Below, piece by piece: positions 38,258 through 46,723 of a stretch of DNA of 61,786 nt. The stretch spans positions 1 to 61,786 of the forward strand of contig JAJDTX010000113.1 in the NCBI GenBank assembly GCA_022826925.1, in the 5' to 3' direction. The DNA is from Bryobacterales bacterium. GTDB taxonomy: Bacteria; Acidobacteriota; Terriglobia; Bryobacterales; UBA6623. Below the pieces are notes generated by a model, which was given only the letters and a program-made list of their open reading frames with translations, searched no databases and was not told the origin of the DNA. A program made the position numbers and the translations under genes. Positions within the stretch are counted from its first letter, which is position 1, and each line of letters begins with the position of its first letter.

Positions 38258-39337
38258 ATGACAAGCCCACTCAAATCAAGCAGCAACGGAGAGAACAGCG
38301 CGATGACAGACGCATCCACGAAGCACACCGGATCCGCGATGGCTGCCGGGCTCGCCACGGCCTTGATGGCGGGTTCCGCCGAGGCGGCCGAGGCCGAGGA
38401 CAAGTTCCTGGCGGGCATCCGAAGCGATGACGAGGACGAAAACTACGCGGCTTGGTCCACCGCCGATCAGGTCGATCCCAGCGTCATACCGGCGCTGGCC
38501 GAGCTGCTCACGTCGAAGAAGCTGAATGTTCGAAAGTCCGCAGAAGAGGCGCTCAAGAACATAGTGCATTCCGTGGGCAAAGTCATCAACGCTGCGAGCC
38601 TAGGCGCTAACACTGGCCGACCGGACGATCCGGGCCGAATGGATCCGCGCCAAGTGGTCGTGATGCACCTGCACTCGGTCATTTCCGGCAAGGGCAGCCA
38701 GACTGCGAAGGTCACCGCGCTCCGTCACCTCTCGCTTATCGGCACGACTGACGACGTGGGCAAGGTCGCGGCTTTGATCCACGATGCCCAGCTGCGGGAA
38801 GAGGCAGCGTTTTGCTTGGAGAGGATTCCCGGCAAAGCGTCAGAGGAGGCCTTGCTGGCCGCCCTACCTGCCGCCGCGGACGACTTCAAGCCGCGCATTC
38901 TGGCCGCGCTGGGACACCGCCAAGCAGACGAGGCAGCTGGTGCGGCCATCGAGGCGATGCGATCTTCCGACACCACGTTGGCCATGGCTGGCATGAAGTC
39001 CTGGGCAAGGATCGGCACTTCCGGTGGCATGGACGTCACCTTCCCCGAGACCGATAGCCTCAGCGAGTGGCAGAAGATCGAGTTCGACGACAGCCAGCTG
39101 CGGTACGCAGACGCGCAACTCGAACGCGGGAACGCGGGCGAAGCCCAAGCGATCTACATGGAAGCGTTGGAGCGCGAGGAAGAGCACCTGCAGTGCGCCG
39201 CGATCATCGGCCTCGCCAACGTGGGAAGCGCCGAAGCCGCCGCCGCGATCTTCCCCAAGCTTTCAAGCGACGACAACACCGTCCGGCTAACCGCGCGGCA
39301 GGCGTGGGACAGGCTGGCCTCGGGTGACGATTCGTAG
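38258..39337 (+). CDS. HEAT-repeat protein
   Basis: This 359-residue alpha-solenoid protein has recurring HEAT-like helical pairs: VIPALAELLTSKKLNVRKSAEEAL, KVTALRHLSLIGTTDDVGKVAALI, EEAAFCLERIPGKASEEALLAAL, ILAALGHRQADEAAGAAIEAM. A small-residue-rich N-terminal segment (SAMAAGLATALMAGSAEAAEAED) looks like a weak signal peptide. ATG 38258 with AGAGGAC just upstream is preferred to the frame opening at 38114 inside the Gfo/Idh gene. Position 11 bp after the exported Gfo/Idh suggests a partner or assembly factor for that enzyme (inference). Confidence 0.78.
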   Translation: MTSPLKSSSNGENSAMTDASTKHTGSAMAAGLATALMAGSAEAAEAEDKFLAGIRSDDEDENYAAWSTADQVDPSVIPALAELLTSKKLNVRKSAEEALKNIVHSVGKVINAASLGANTGRPDDPGRMDPRQVVVMHLHSVISGKGSQTAKVTALRHLSLIGTTDDVGKVAALIHDAQLREEAAFCLERIPGKASEEALLAALPAAADDFKPRILAALGHRQADEAAGAAIEAMRSSDTTLAMAGMKSWARIGTSGGMDVTFPETDSLSEWQKIEFDDSQLRYADAQLERGNAGEAQAIYMEALEREEEHLQCAAIIGLANVGSAEAAAAIFPKLSSDDNTVRLTARQAWDRLASGDDS

Positions 39338-39579
39338 GCTTTCGTACGCTGAACCCGCCTAGCCTGCGCAGCGCTGATCCGAGAGGCAGTTAACTCAAGG
39401 AACCATCGCGTTGGATGTGCAATCTTGGCACGGAGTATCGTCGGTTATTGAAAACAACTCGCAAATGCCCCCAGGCTGGGTGGTACAAAGTGTCAGTCGG
39501 ATGAGACGGAATAGCGGTCGACAAGGATGTAGGGCTCCGGTCGGCAGCAGCAAAGACGAATAGACGATTTCCAAGACTT

Positions 39580-40509
39580 ATGCCAATCCCTGACTATCAA
39601 TCGCTTATGCTCCCGACCCTCAAGGCACTTTCTGGAGGGGCGGAAACCAAGATCTCCGACGTACGCCAGCGCGTCATCGATGCCGTGGGCCTGACTTCCG
39701 AGGAACTACGGGAGTTGCTTCCCAGCGGCCGGCAAACGGTGGTTGCGAATCGTGTCAGCTGGGCAATGATGTACATGGAAAAAGCTGGTCTTGTTACGAG
39801 GGTGACTCGCGGCGTCTATCAGCTAACTGAGGACGGCAACAGTCTACTAGCGAAATCGCCGCCCCGAATCGATCTGAATGTGCTTCAGGAGTATTCGGCT
39901 TTCGTCGAATGGAAGTCCAAGGATCACAAGCCGCCAAAACCTGAAGTTCCATTTCCATCGCCGCAAGGACCTCTGAACGATACGCCGGAGGAAGCCTTGG
40001 AGCGTGCCGCCAGACAATTGGGCGAAGTGCTGGAGTCCGAAGTGCTGGACCGGGTACGCGACTCGGACCCGGCGTTCCTAGAACGCGTGGTGGTCGACCT
40101 CCTGATCGCTATGGGCTACGGCGGAGGCGACGAAGCGAAAGGTCAGGTGACTGGCAAGTCGGGTGATGGTGGTATCGACGGGATAATTCGGGAGGACTCT
40201 CTCGGCCTGGATGAGGTCTACGTACAGGCGAAGAAGTATGCGGCAGATAACTCAGTGGGCGAAGGCGACCTGCGCAACTTCGCTGGAGCGATCGATGCAG
40301 CAGGCACATCCAAGGGTGTTTTCGTCACGACTTCTAGCTTTACGAAAGGCGCCCGGAATTACTTGACGAAGAGTCCAAAACGTATCGTCTTGATCGACGG
40401 AAAAGAACTTGCCCACCTTTTGGTACGGCACAACGTGGGAGTACGCACCAAGATGGGCCTTGAGATCAAGCGAATCGATGAGGACTACTTCCAGTCCGAA
40501 GACAACTAG
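39580..40509 (+). CDS. mrr: Mrr-type restriction endonuclease (type IV)
   Basis: The 309-residue protein has the two-part Mrr architecture. An N-terminal winged-helix DNA-reading domain (residues ~1-100, MLPTLKALSGGAETKISDVR ... GLVTRVTRGVYQLTEDG) is joined to a PD-(D/E)xK nuclease domain (~150-300). In the latter, GKSGDGGIDGIIRED supplies the catalytic Asp and VYVQAKKYA the QxK motif near residue 218. Mrr cleaves methylated foreign DNA. It has no methyltransferase partner here, as expected for type IV. Codon use is visibly more AT-rich than its neighbours, consistent with transfer. Confidence 0.92.
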   Translation: MPIPDYQSLMLPTLKALSGGAETKISDVRQRVIDAVGLTSEELRELLPSGRQTVVANRVSWAMMYMEKAGLVTRVTRGVYQLTEDGNSLLAKSPPRIDLNVLQEYSAFVEWKSKDHKPPKPEVPFPSPQGPLNDTPEEALERAARQLGEVLESEVLDRVRDSDPAFLERVVVDLLIAMGYGGGDEAKGQVTGKSGDGGIDGIIREDSLGLDEVYVQAKKYAADNSVGEGDLRNFAGAIDAAGTSKGVFVTTSSFTKGARNYLTKSPKRIVLIDGKELAHLLVRHNVGVRTKMGLEIKRIDEDYFQSEDN

Positions 40510-40697
40510 CGTACGTGTCAATTCCGCTGCGAGGTTCCGTCTGGGACTTTGGAGGTCCACTCGCAACTTGGTTCGGATTAAGGGTCCGGCACCTCACGGT
40601 TGGGCACGAGTGACGATAAGTCGTCCTTACATCGATGCAGGCTCGGGTTGATCATCTCTGGGCCACCGCGCATGACGCCATCCCTTCAGGTTCACCA

Positions 40698-40817
40698 CTA
40701 CTCGCGCACATTCCCAACGATGACGTGGCCGAAGAGTCTGTGGAGAAGCTCGAGAGCCTTTGCGAACGCGAGCCCGATCAGAGTGCTTGCATCGCAGACG
40801 ACGAGTGCTGTCGCCAT
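40698..40817 (-). pseudogene. Decayed DUF3368 / PIN-type toxin (39-residue remnant)
   Basis: This frame starts inside the antitoxin gene (40-bp overlap) and reads MATALVVCDASTLIGLA then LHRLFGHVIVGNVRE before a TAG. That is a clear match to the N-terminus of DUF3368 PIN-like nucleases: a first-strand Asp (CDAS), STLIGLA, and LFGxVxV. The family is normally ~150 residues; the TAG and more stops just after (minus strand) remove all other catalytic Asp residues. Further family-like residues may persist in another frame down to about 40630, suggesting frameshift decay. Gene order antitoxin then overlapping toxin is the standard layout. Confidence 0.7.
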
Positions 40818-41143
40818 TTCTGGATCGCGTCGATGTCTTGACGCACACTAGCTGCCGTTCCGTGAGTCACAGCAACCCCTAGCTGCGAAACATGCCGAAC
40901 AAAGTCGGCGAGGGGAAGTTCAGAGAACCGGGCCGCCCTGCCAAGGGATACGCTCCCCTCGCGGTACAGGGAGGTAGCGAGGGCTAACCGGATGCCCTGA
41001 TCGTCGAGGATCGAATGCTCTTCCAAATGTATAAGGACAGCCTCCGGATGTTGGCGCCTAAGCACCACCACAGGATTCTCCCGCGCTGCTCTAAGCGCTG
41101 CCGAAGGGTTCCTGTTCAGCTCACGCACGCTCACGGTTTTCAT
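40778..41143 (-). CDS. Fused Phd/YefM - UPF0175 antitoxin
   Basis: The 121-residue protein has an N-terminal Phd/YefM-like DNA-binding part (KTVSVRELNRNPSAALRAAR ... VVVLRRQHPEAVLIH, residues 1-45). A UPF0175-like part (GIRLALATSLYREGSVSLGRAARFSELPLADFVRHVSQLGVAV, ~50-92) and a tail (DIDAIQKWRQ) follow. Antitoxins of this kind neutralise DUF3368/PIN toxins and repress their own promoter. Start ATG 41143 fits the Phd N-terminus; the upstream 45 codons are not Phd-like. It overlaps a truncated toxin, so it may now act as a solitary antitoxin. Confidence 0.8.
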   Translation of the reverse strand: MKTVSVRELNRNPSAALRAARENPVVVLRRQHPEAVLIHLEEHSILDDQGIRLALATSLYREGSVSLGRAARFSELPLADFVRHVSQLGVAVTHGTAASVRQDIDAIQKWRQHSSSAMQAL

Positions 41144-41363
41144 CGTGTTCTCATTATTCAGTAGAATCTTCCTGCACACGTTGATACTGATCTTCACGGC
41201 ACCACCTGCCGCCCCTGTCAAGCTCTCTGCCGAGTTCAGGATGACGCATAGAGGGCGGGGGCGGCGGTGCCATTTCAAATGCGGACGGCCTAGTCATCGA
41301 TCAGTAGCAACACTGGTTGTGCGGGCACTGTCGCTCAGACCGGGCCGGCCCAGATCGATCTGA

Positions 41364-42185
41364 ATGCCCGAACACGCAGGAACGCCTTGGCACAGGCAAG
41401 AGATCGAAGCTATCGTCGCGGACTATCTCGACATGCTCATGATCGAGCTAGCCGGCGGCGCGGTCGTCAAGGCGGAGCGTAACCGGGCACTGCAAGCGCT
41501 GACCGGGCGATCGCACGGCTCGATCGAATACAAGCATCAGAACATCAGCGCGGTCATGGCGGAGTTCGGTTTGCCCTTTATCAGAGGCTACAAGCCGGCC
41601 AAGAACTATCAGCGCGCCCTATTCGAAACCGTCGACGCTCACTTGTGTGCCCGTGGACTCCATGACCGGCTTGCCAGTACCGCTTCAATGGGGCCTGCTG
41701 AACTTGTGTATCAACCGGTGCCCGCCCTGAACAGCCAACCTACGCGAATCGATCCAGACATCCATAGAATCATCCGCCGGTATGACCCGGCGCTTCGCGA
41801 CGCCCGGGCAAGAGAACTCGGCGAAGCGGGTGAGGAACTTGTATTCCAAGCCGAGCAGAATTGGCTCTCGTCAAACGGCAGGGATGACCTCGCGGCCAAG
41901 GTCCGCTGGGTAGCGAAGGAAGACGGCGATGGTGCCGGCTACGACATCCTGTCTTTTTCGAGACACGGCCAGGAGCGATGGCTGGAGGTCAAGACGACGA
42001 ACGGCCCCTCATCGACGCCTTTCTGGATCTCGGAGAACGAACGACGCGTCGCAGAAGAGAACCCGGACGTCTTCCGGCTCACGCGCGTGTTCGATTTCGC
42101 TCGAAGCCCTGCGGCCTTCAGCCTAAGACCACCTCTGACAGACCATGTTCGGCTCATCCCATCGCAGTACCGTGCGACATTCTGA
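41364..42185 (+). CDS. DUF3883 domain-containing protein (defence-associated)
   Basis: The 273-residue protein has a ~100-residue N-terminal helical domain (EIEAIVADYLDMLMIELAGG, AERNRALQALTGRSHGSIEYKHQNIS), a form often seen in DUF3883 proteins. The C-terminal DUF3883 domain (~150-250) contains GEAGEELVFQAEQNWL, GAGYDILSFSR and RWLEVKTTNG, a PD-(D/E)xK-like D...ExK arrangement, then TPFWISENE. Such proteins cluster with restriction and anti-phage genes. It overlaps the MNT nucleotidyltransferase gene by 41 bp if that gene starts at 42145. Confidence 0.87.
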   Translation: MPEHAGTPWHRQEIEAIVADYLDMLMIELAGGAVVKAERNRALQALTGRSHGSIEYKHQNISAVMAEFGLPFIRGYKPAKNYQRALFETVDAHLCARGLHDRLASTASMGPAELVYQPVPALNSQPTRIDPDIHRIIRRYDPALRDARARELGEAGEELVFQAEQNWLSSNGRDDLAAKVRWVAKEDGDGAGYDILSFSRHGQERWLEVKTTNGPSSTPFWISENERRVAEENPDVFRLTRVFDFARSPAAFSLRPPLTDHVRLIPSQYRATF

Positions 42186-42579
42186 CGCTGAGAAGCCATG
42201 CGAACATGAGTCCGTGGACGGGGGCATCGCGGTCTTCAATGAGCCATCCAAGTGGTCCCTCGCCGATCTCGCCCGGATCGCGTCCGGGCAGCTGCGCGCG
42301 GCAGGGGCAATACGTGCCGTTGCCTTCGGCTCCTACGCTCGCGGCGTAGCTGACGCCTGGTCCGACCTCGATCTCGTCGTCGTGATGGAAACGGACCTCC
42401 CAAGACTGGAGCGAAGCCGGCTGCTCGATGATCTGTACGACGCGCTGCCAGTTTCCCTAGACATCCTCGTCTACACTCCAGCCGAATTCGAACGAGGGGT
42501 CGAAACGGGCCTAGATGTCTTTGCGGCCATCGAAACAGACGGGATCTCTGTATTCCCGCTTGGACGTGACATCGAATGA
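42145..42579 (+). CDS. MNT-type nucleotidyltransferase (antitoxin of HEPN/MNT pair)
   Basis: The 144-residue minimal nucleotidyltransferase has the core motif AFGSYARGVADAWSDLDLVVV (GSxxRG then SDxDL) near residues 61-80, with a further Asp in VSLDILVYT. Members of this type AMPylate or otherwise neutralise their HEPN partner. ATG 42145 lies within the DUF3883 gene; GTG 42214 may be the real start, which would remove the overlap and 23 non-family residues. An ATGA overlap joins it to the HEPN gene. Confidence 0.88.
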   Translation: MFGSSHRSTVRHSDAEKPCEHESVDGGIAVFNEPSKWSLADLARIASGQLRAAGAIRAVAFGSYARGVADAWSDLDLVVVMETDLPRLERSRLLDDLYDALPVSLDILVYTPAEFERGVETGLDVFAAIETDGISVFPLGRDIE

Positions 42580-42989
42580 GAGCATCCCACCACACGGCGC
42601 GCAGATGGCTCGACACTGCCCGTGAGGACCTCGAATGTGCTCGGTTCGCCGCCGACATCAGCTTTCACGCTCACGCCTGCTTCAACGCACATCAAGCCGC
42701 CGAGAAGGCGATCAAGGCAATCCACTATGCCAAGGGGGCGCGAATGGTCTTGGGCCGCAGCATCCGGCAACTCATCGAGAGCGTGCACATTCCAAGCCTT
42801 GCAAGTCTGCTGCCAGCCGCACGCCAACTAGACCTTTACTACGTCCCCTCGCGCTATCCGGTCGGACCAGGTGACGGAACGCCCCACGAAGCGTTTTCTT
42901 CGGATCAGTCGTCCGGAGCGCTCGGTCTTGCGGATGAAATCGTCGCGACAGCCGCCCGCACCATCGACGAGCTGGTCACAGATGAATAG
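42576..42989 (+). CDS. HEPN-domain protein (toxin of HEPN/MNT pair)
   Basis: The 137-residue all-helical protein has the HEPN core: ARRWLDTAREDLECARFAAD, then ACFNAHQAAEKAIKAIHYAKG, a helix-turn segment, and YYVPSRYPVGPG near residue 95 (the RYP motif of this subfamily). The strict RNase motif R-x4-6-H is not obvious, so nuclease activity is not assured. Start ATG overlaps the MNT stop (ATGA), giving coupled expression of toxin after antitoxin. Confidence 0.88.
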   Translation: MRASHHTARRWLDTAREDLECARFAADISFHAHACFNAHQAAEKAIKAIHYAKGARMVLGRSIRQLIESVHIPSLASLLPAARQLDLYYVPSRYPVGPGDGTPHEAFSSDQSSGALGLADEIVATAARTIDELVTDE

Positions 42990-43021
42990 GGCAGATCCCA
43001 GCGGTAGCTGTCGCGGCGACT

Positions 43022-44452
43022 TCACCCTGCGACAGGGTAGCGGCGCAATGCGAATATTGACCAACCGAAGAGACCGGCTGCAACGAGCAGAATGAGCACC
43101 GAGGCACCGCCTACACGGCTCGCAACGATGCTGCCAGGTTCCCGCTGATAGACGAAGCGAGGCAACTCGTCGAGTCCGCCGGCCGTGAATTCGGCACGCT
43201 GGAATACCTGGGGCAGAAAGTGCGCCCTCCACTCGCCGGCGAAGCGTTCGGCTTCGCGCTGAAAATGTGAGAAGCGCGCGTAGCTGGTCCCAGCTAGATC
43301 GTTCAGAGACTGCTGCGTCAACACAGCGGGGGACAGATACTGCAGCTTGGACACGACCGCCTGCTGGCCGCGGATCTGAGCCTCGAAGCGACCGCTGACG
43401 GGAGCGACCTGTTTGGCAACTTCCTCCTCGACGACGAACTTGCGCGAATAATAGTCGCCGGCATCGATCTCGCCCTCGGGGGCCATCTCCGGGTGGTCGG
43501 CGAAATAGGCGCCCAGAAGTTGGGCGCCGCGGGCCGAGGCGTCTCGGGTTGCCAAGCGAACGGCCTGGATCATTTCGACGCGCGAGGGAACGGGATAGAG
43601 CGATGTGGCGAGCAGTGCGACCGTGGAGGGAATCACCAGCGCCAATGTCAGCCATGCCCCGGCCAGCACCATCGCGTTGGTCGCCGAGCCGCGCCCGAAC
43701 GAGTTGACAAGCAGCGCCAGGCTGAACCAGAACAGGCCGTAGACGGCCGTCACGCCAAATAACGCCGCCAAAGCGGCGACCGCGCCGGGCGACCCGAGAT
43801 CGACGCCGGCGCCCAGCGCCCCCAGCAACGTAAAGGCGCAGGTTAGCCCGAAGGCGACCGCCCCCCGCACAACGATCTTTGCCGCCGCAAGCTGGGCCAG
43901 CGACACCGGTTGGGACAGCGTCAGGGCGAGCGTTCCGTTCTCCTTTTCTCCTGAGAGCAGGTTGTAGCTCAGCGCCAGAATCACGAGCGGGTACAAGAAC
44001 ACGATCACGAATGCGACGTCGAAGCTTCCAGTGAGCAGGTTGGCGGGATTCTCGAGCTCATCGCCGGCGAACAGCGCCTCCCGCGTGGCGAGGGTCACTT
44101 TGTAGTAGCCCGGAAGCAAGTCGCTCTGGCCCACGGACAACGGCGCCAGTGGGGCTCGCGGAAGCACGGCGAAGGAGGCGGCGAAAGTCTGACCGACCTG
44201 AGCGGGATTGCGCGGGTCGGAAAAGCGGCTCCGGGCCTCCCCGGGGGGCTTGAGCAGCGCGGCGCGCGTGTCGTCGATGCGCTCCTGCTGCTCGGCCATC
44301 AGTTTGGCCTGCCGATCAGCTTGGAGGGCCGACCAGCGCGCCCCGTTGAAGGCACCGAAGAACAGCACTGCGGCGAGCAGTGCTCCGACCGCCCACAGGG
44401 TTCGGTCAGCGGCCAAGCCGCGCCACTCGTTGAGCGAGACGTGCCTGAGCAT
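43022..44452 (-). CDS. ABC transporter permease, DUF3526 type (second subunit)
   Basis: The 476-residue membrane protein has one N-terminal transmembrane helix (LWAVGALLAAVLFFGAF), a ~120-residue extracytoplasmic segment, then a cluster of helices (FVIVFLYPLVILALSYNLLSGEKENGTLALTLSQPVS). A second large soluble part and a last helix (GASVLILLVAAGLFGWSIFAL) follow. SGEKENGTL is the coupling-type motif common to ABC-2 exporters. ATG 44452 starts 2 bp after the stop of the first permease, so the extended frame upstream is rejected. It is the third gene of an ATPase-permease-permease operon. Confidence 0.87.
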   Translation of the reverse strand: MLRHVSLNEWRGLAADRTLWAVGALLAAVLFFGAFNGARWSALQADRQAKLMAEQQERIDDTRAALLKPPGEARSRFSDPRNPAQVGQTFAASFAVLPRAPLAPLSVGQSDLLPGYYKVTLATREALFAGDELENPANLLTGSFDVAFVIVFLYPLVILALSYNLLSGEKENGTLALTLSQPVSLAQLAAAKIVVRGAVAFGLTCAFTLLGALGAGVDLGSPGAVAALAALFGVTAVYGLFWFSLALLVNSFGRGSATNAMVLAGAWLTLALVIPSTVALLATSLYPVPSRVEMIQAVRLATRDASARGAQLLGAYFADHPEMAPEGEIDAGDYYSRKFVVEEEVAKQVAPVSGRFEAQIRGQQAVVSKLQYLSPAVLTQQSLNDLAGTSYARFSHFQREAERFAGEWRAHFLPQVFQRAEFTAGGLDELPRFVYQREPGSIVASRVGGASVLILLVAAGLFGWSIFALRRYPVAG

Positions 44453-44454
44453 GG

Positions 44455-45870
44455 CTAGATGGCCTCGAGGCGGAGGGCACCGCGCCACGCCCAGACGGCA
44501 GCGACCAGGAACCACGCCAGCAGCGCAGCCAGCGAGGCCGACTCGCCAGCCAAGGCCCAGCCGGCACCGGGCGCGTCGTAAGCGAACGACGGCGTCCGCT
44601 CCCAAAACTCCTTCGACTGGGTGTAACCGAAGCCCCGTGGGCCGGCGTTGTCGCGCAAATCAGCGTTCAGGAAGCCAACCAGTTCGCGGCGATACAGTTC
44701 GGCCTGCTCGGCAAAACGCCGGAAATGCGAAAAGTCTGTGCCGGCCAGCGCCATCGAAAGCGACCGAACGGCGAGAAGAGGCGCCACAAAGCCAGCCTGC
44801 TGCCGCAGCCGATCCTGTGCCTCGAACTGATCCCACAGGCGGGCGTAGTGCTGATCAAAGAACTGGTTTCCGTACTCTTCGCTGACTTGGAGGCGCCATC
44901 CGTTGTAGTTGATCGGCAGATCCTCGATGCGCTCAGCATTGTGCTCGGCGAGCAACTCTGTCCTGCGGCGTTCCAGGTAGTCGTCATAATCCACGCCCTG
45001 GATACCGACCTCCTTGTCTGCCGCCAGCGCGGCAGCGAACTCCTGCGCCGAAGGCGTGGGATGAAGCCTCCTAGCAAGATCCGTAGCGGCCCGCGGCGCC
45101 ATCAGGCAGACAAACACCCAAAACGCGAGCAGAGTGATCAAGGCGAAGCGAGCGGAGCGCGCCCGCGCCGAGACGGCCAGCGTGACGCCGACGAACGAGC
45201 CTAAGTAAATCAGATAGGCGCCCGCCATTCCCAAGGCGCGGAGCAGGCCGCCTGAGGCCGCGTCAGCCTGCGCTGAAGCGAGCGCCGCCGAGCCGAGCAA
45301 CGTCGCCGGTACGAGCAGCAAGCCCAGCGCGGCCGCGACCCCCAAGGCCTTTCCGAGCGCGAGATCGCGCCGGTTGACGCCCAGACTCAGCACTTGGCGT
45401 AACGTCCCCGACTCGCGTTCCCCGGCGAATGTCGAGAACGCGAGCAGAATGATCAGCAGGGGAATCAGCAACTGCAGCACCGCGGCGGCGGTCAACTCGC
45501 CGAAGCGCTGCAGCGTGTTGCCGTCCCGTGCCGGACGGTAGAGAAACTGGTTCTGCCTGTGCGATTCGAGCCATACCGTAACGCCGGTGTAGGATTCCGT
45601 GCCGGGATCCAAGAACGCTAGCCGTCCAGTCGGCTTGAAGGCGTAGACGCCGTAGTGCGCAGCTGAATGGGGGTTCTTCTCCCCCTGCGACTCCCAAAGC
45701 TCACGCTCTTGGGCAACGGCCGCCATATGTGCCGCCGTCACCTCGCCATAACGCTGCCAGCCCAGCCCAAGCGAGGTCAGCAAGAGTGCAAGCACGATGC
45801 CTCCGGCGATCCGGAAGCGCCCGTCGCGGGCCATTTCGATGAATTCCTTGCGAGCGATGCGTAGCAGCAT
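44455..45870 (-). CDS. ABC transporter permease, DUF3526 type (first subunit)
   Basis: This 471-residue membrane protein parallels its downstream partner. It has an N-terminal helix (FRIAGGIVLALLLTSLGLGW), an extracytoplasmic domain, a central helix bundle with TFAGERESGTLRQVLSLGVNRRDL as coupling segment, and a C-terminal helix (SLAALLAWFLVAAVWAWRGAL). The two permeases presumably form a heterodimer with the upstream ATPase. Substrate is not readable from sequence. It starts 13 bp after the ATPase stop. Confidence 0.87.
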   Translation of the reverse strand: MLLRIARKEFIEMARDGRFRIAGGIVLALLLTSLGLGWQRYGEVTAAHMAAVAQERELWESQGEKNPHSAAHYGVYAFKPTGRLAFLDPGTESYTGVTVWLESHRQNQFLYRPARDGNTLQRFGELTAAAVLQLLIPLLIILLAFSTFAGERESGTLRQVLSLGVNRRDLALGKALGVAAALGLLLVPATLLGSAALASAQADAASGGLLRALGMAGAYLIYLGSFVGVTLAVSARARSARFALITLLAFWVFVCLMAPRAATDLARRLHPTPSAQEFAAALAADKEVGIQGVDYDDYLERRRTELLAEHNAERIEDLPINYNGWRLQVSEEYGNQFFDQHYARLWDQFEAQDRLRQQAGFVAPLLAVRSLSMALAGTDFSHFRRFAEQAELYRRELVGFLNADLRDNAGPRGFGYTQSKEFWERTPSFAYDAPGAGWALAGESASLAALLAWFLVAAVWAWRGALRLEAI

Positions 45871-45883
45871 GAGTGGCCCTCCC

Positions 45884-46588
<705 letters not shown>

Positions 46589-46723
46589 GACGAATGCCGA
46601 CGCGCCTCGCAGGTCTTGGAGTGAGCGTAGCGAGGTGTTCTCGAGAGCGTCAAGATTTTCCGGCCGGCGGGCCAATTCAGGCCCTGAACGGGCTACGAAA
46701 CGGAGTCAATCGGTCACCGGGCG

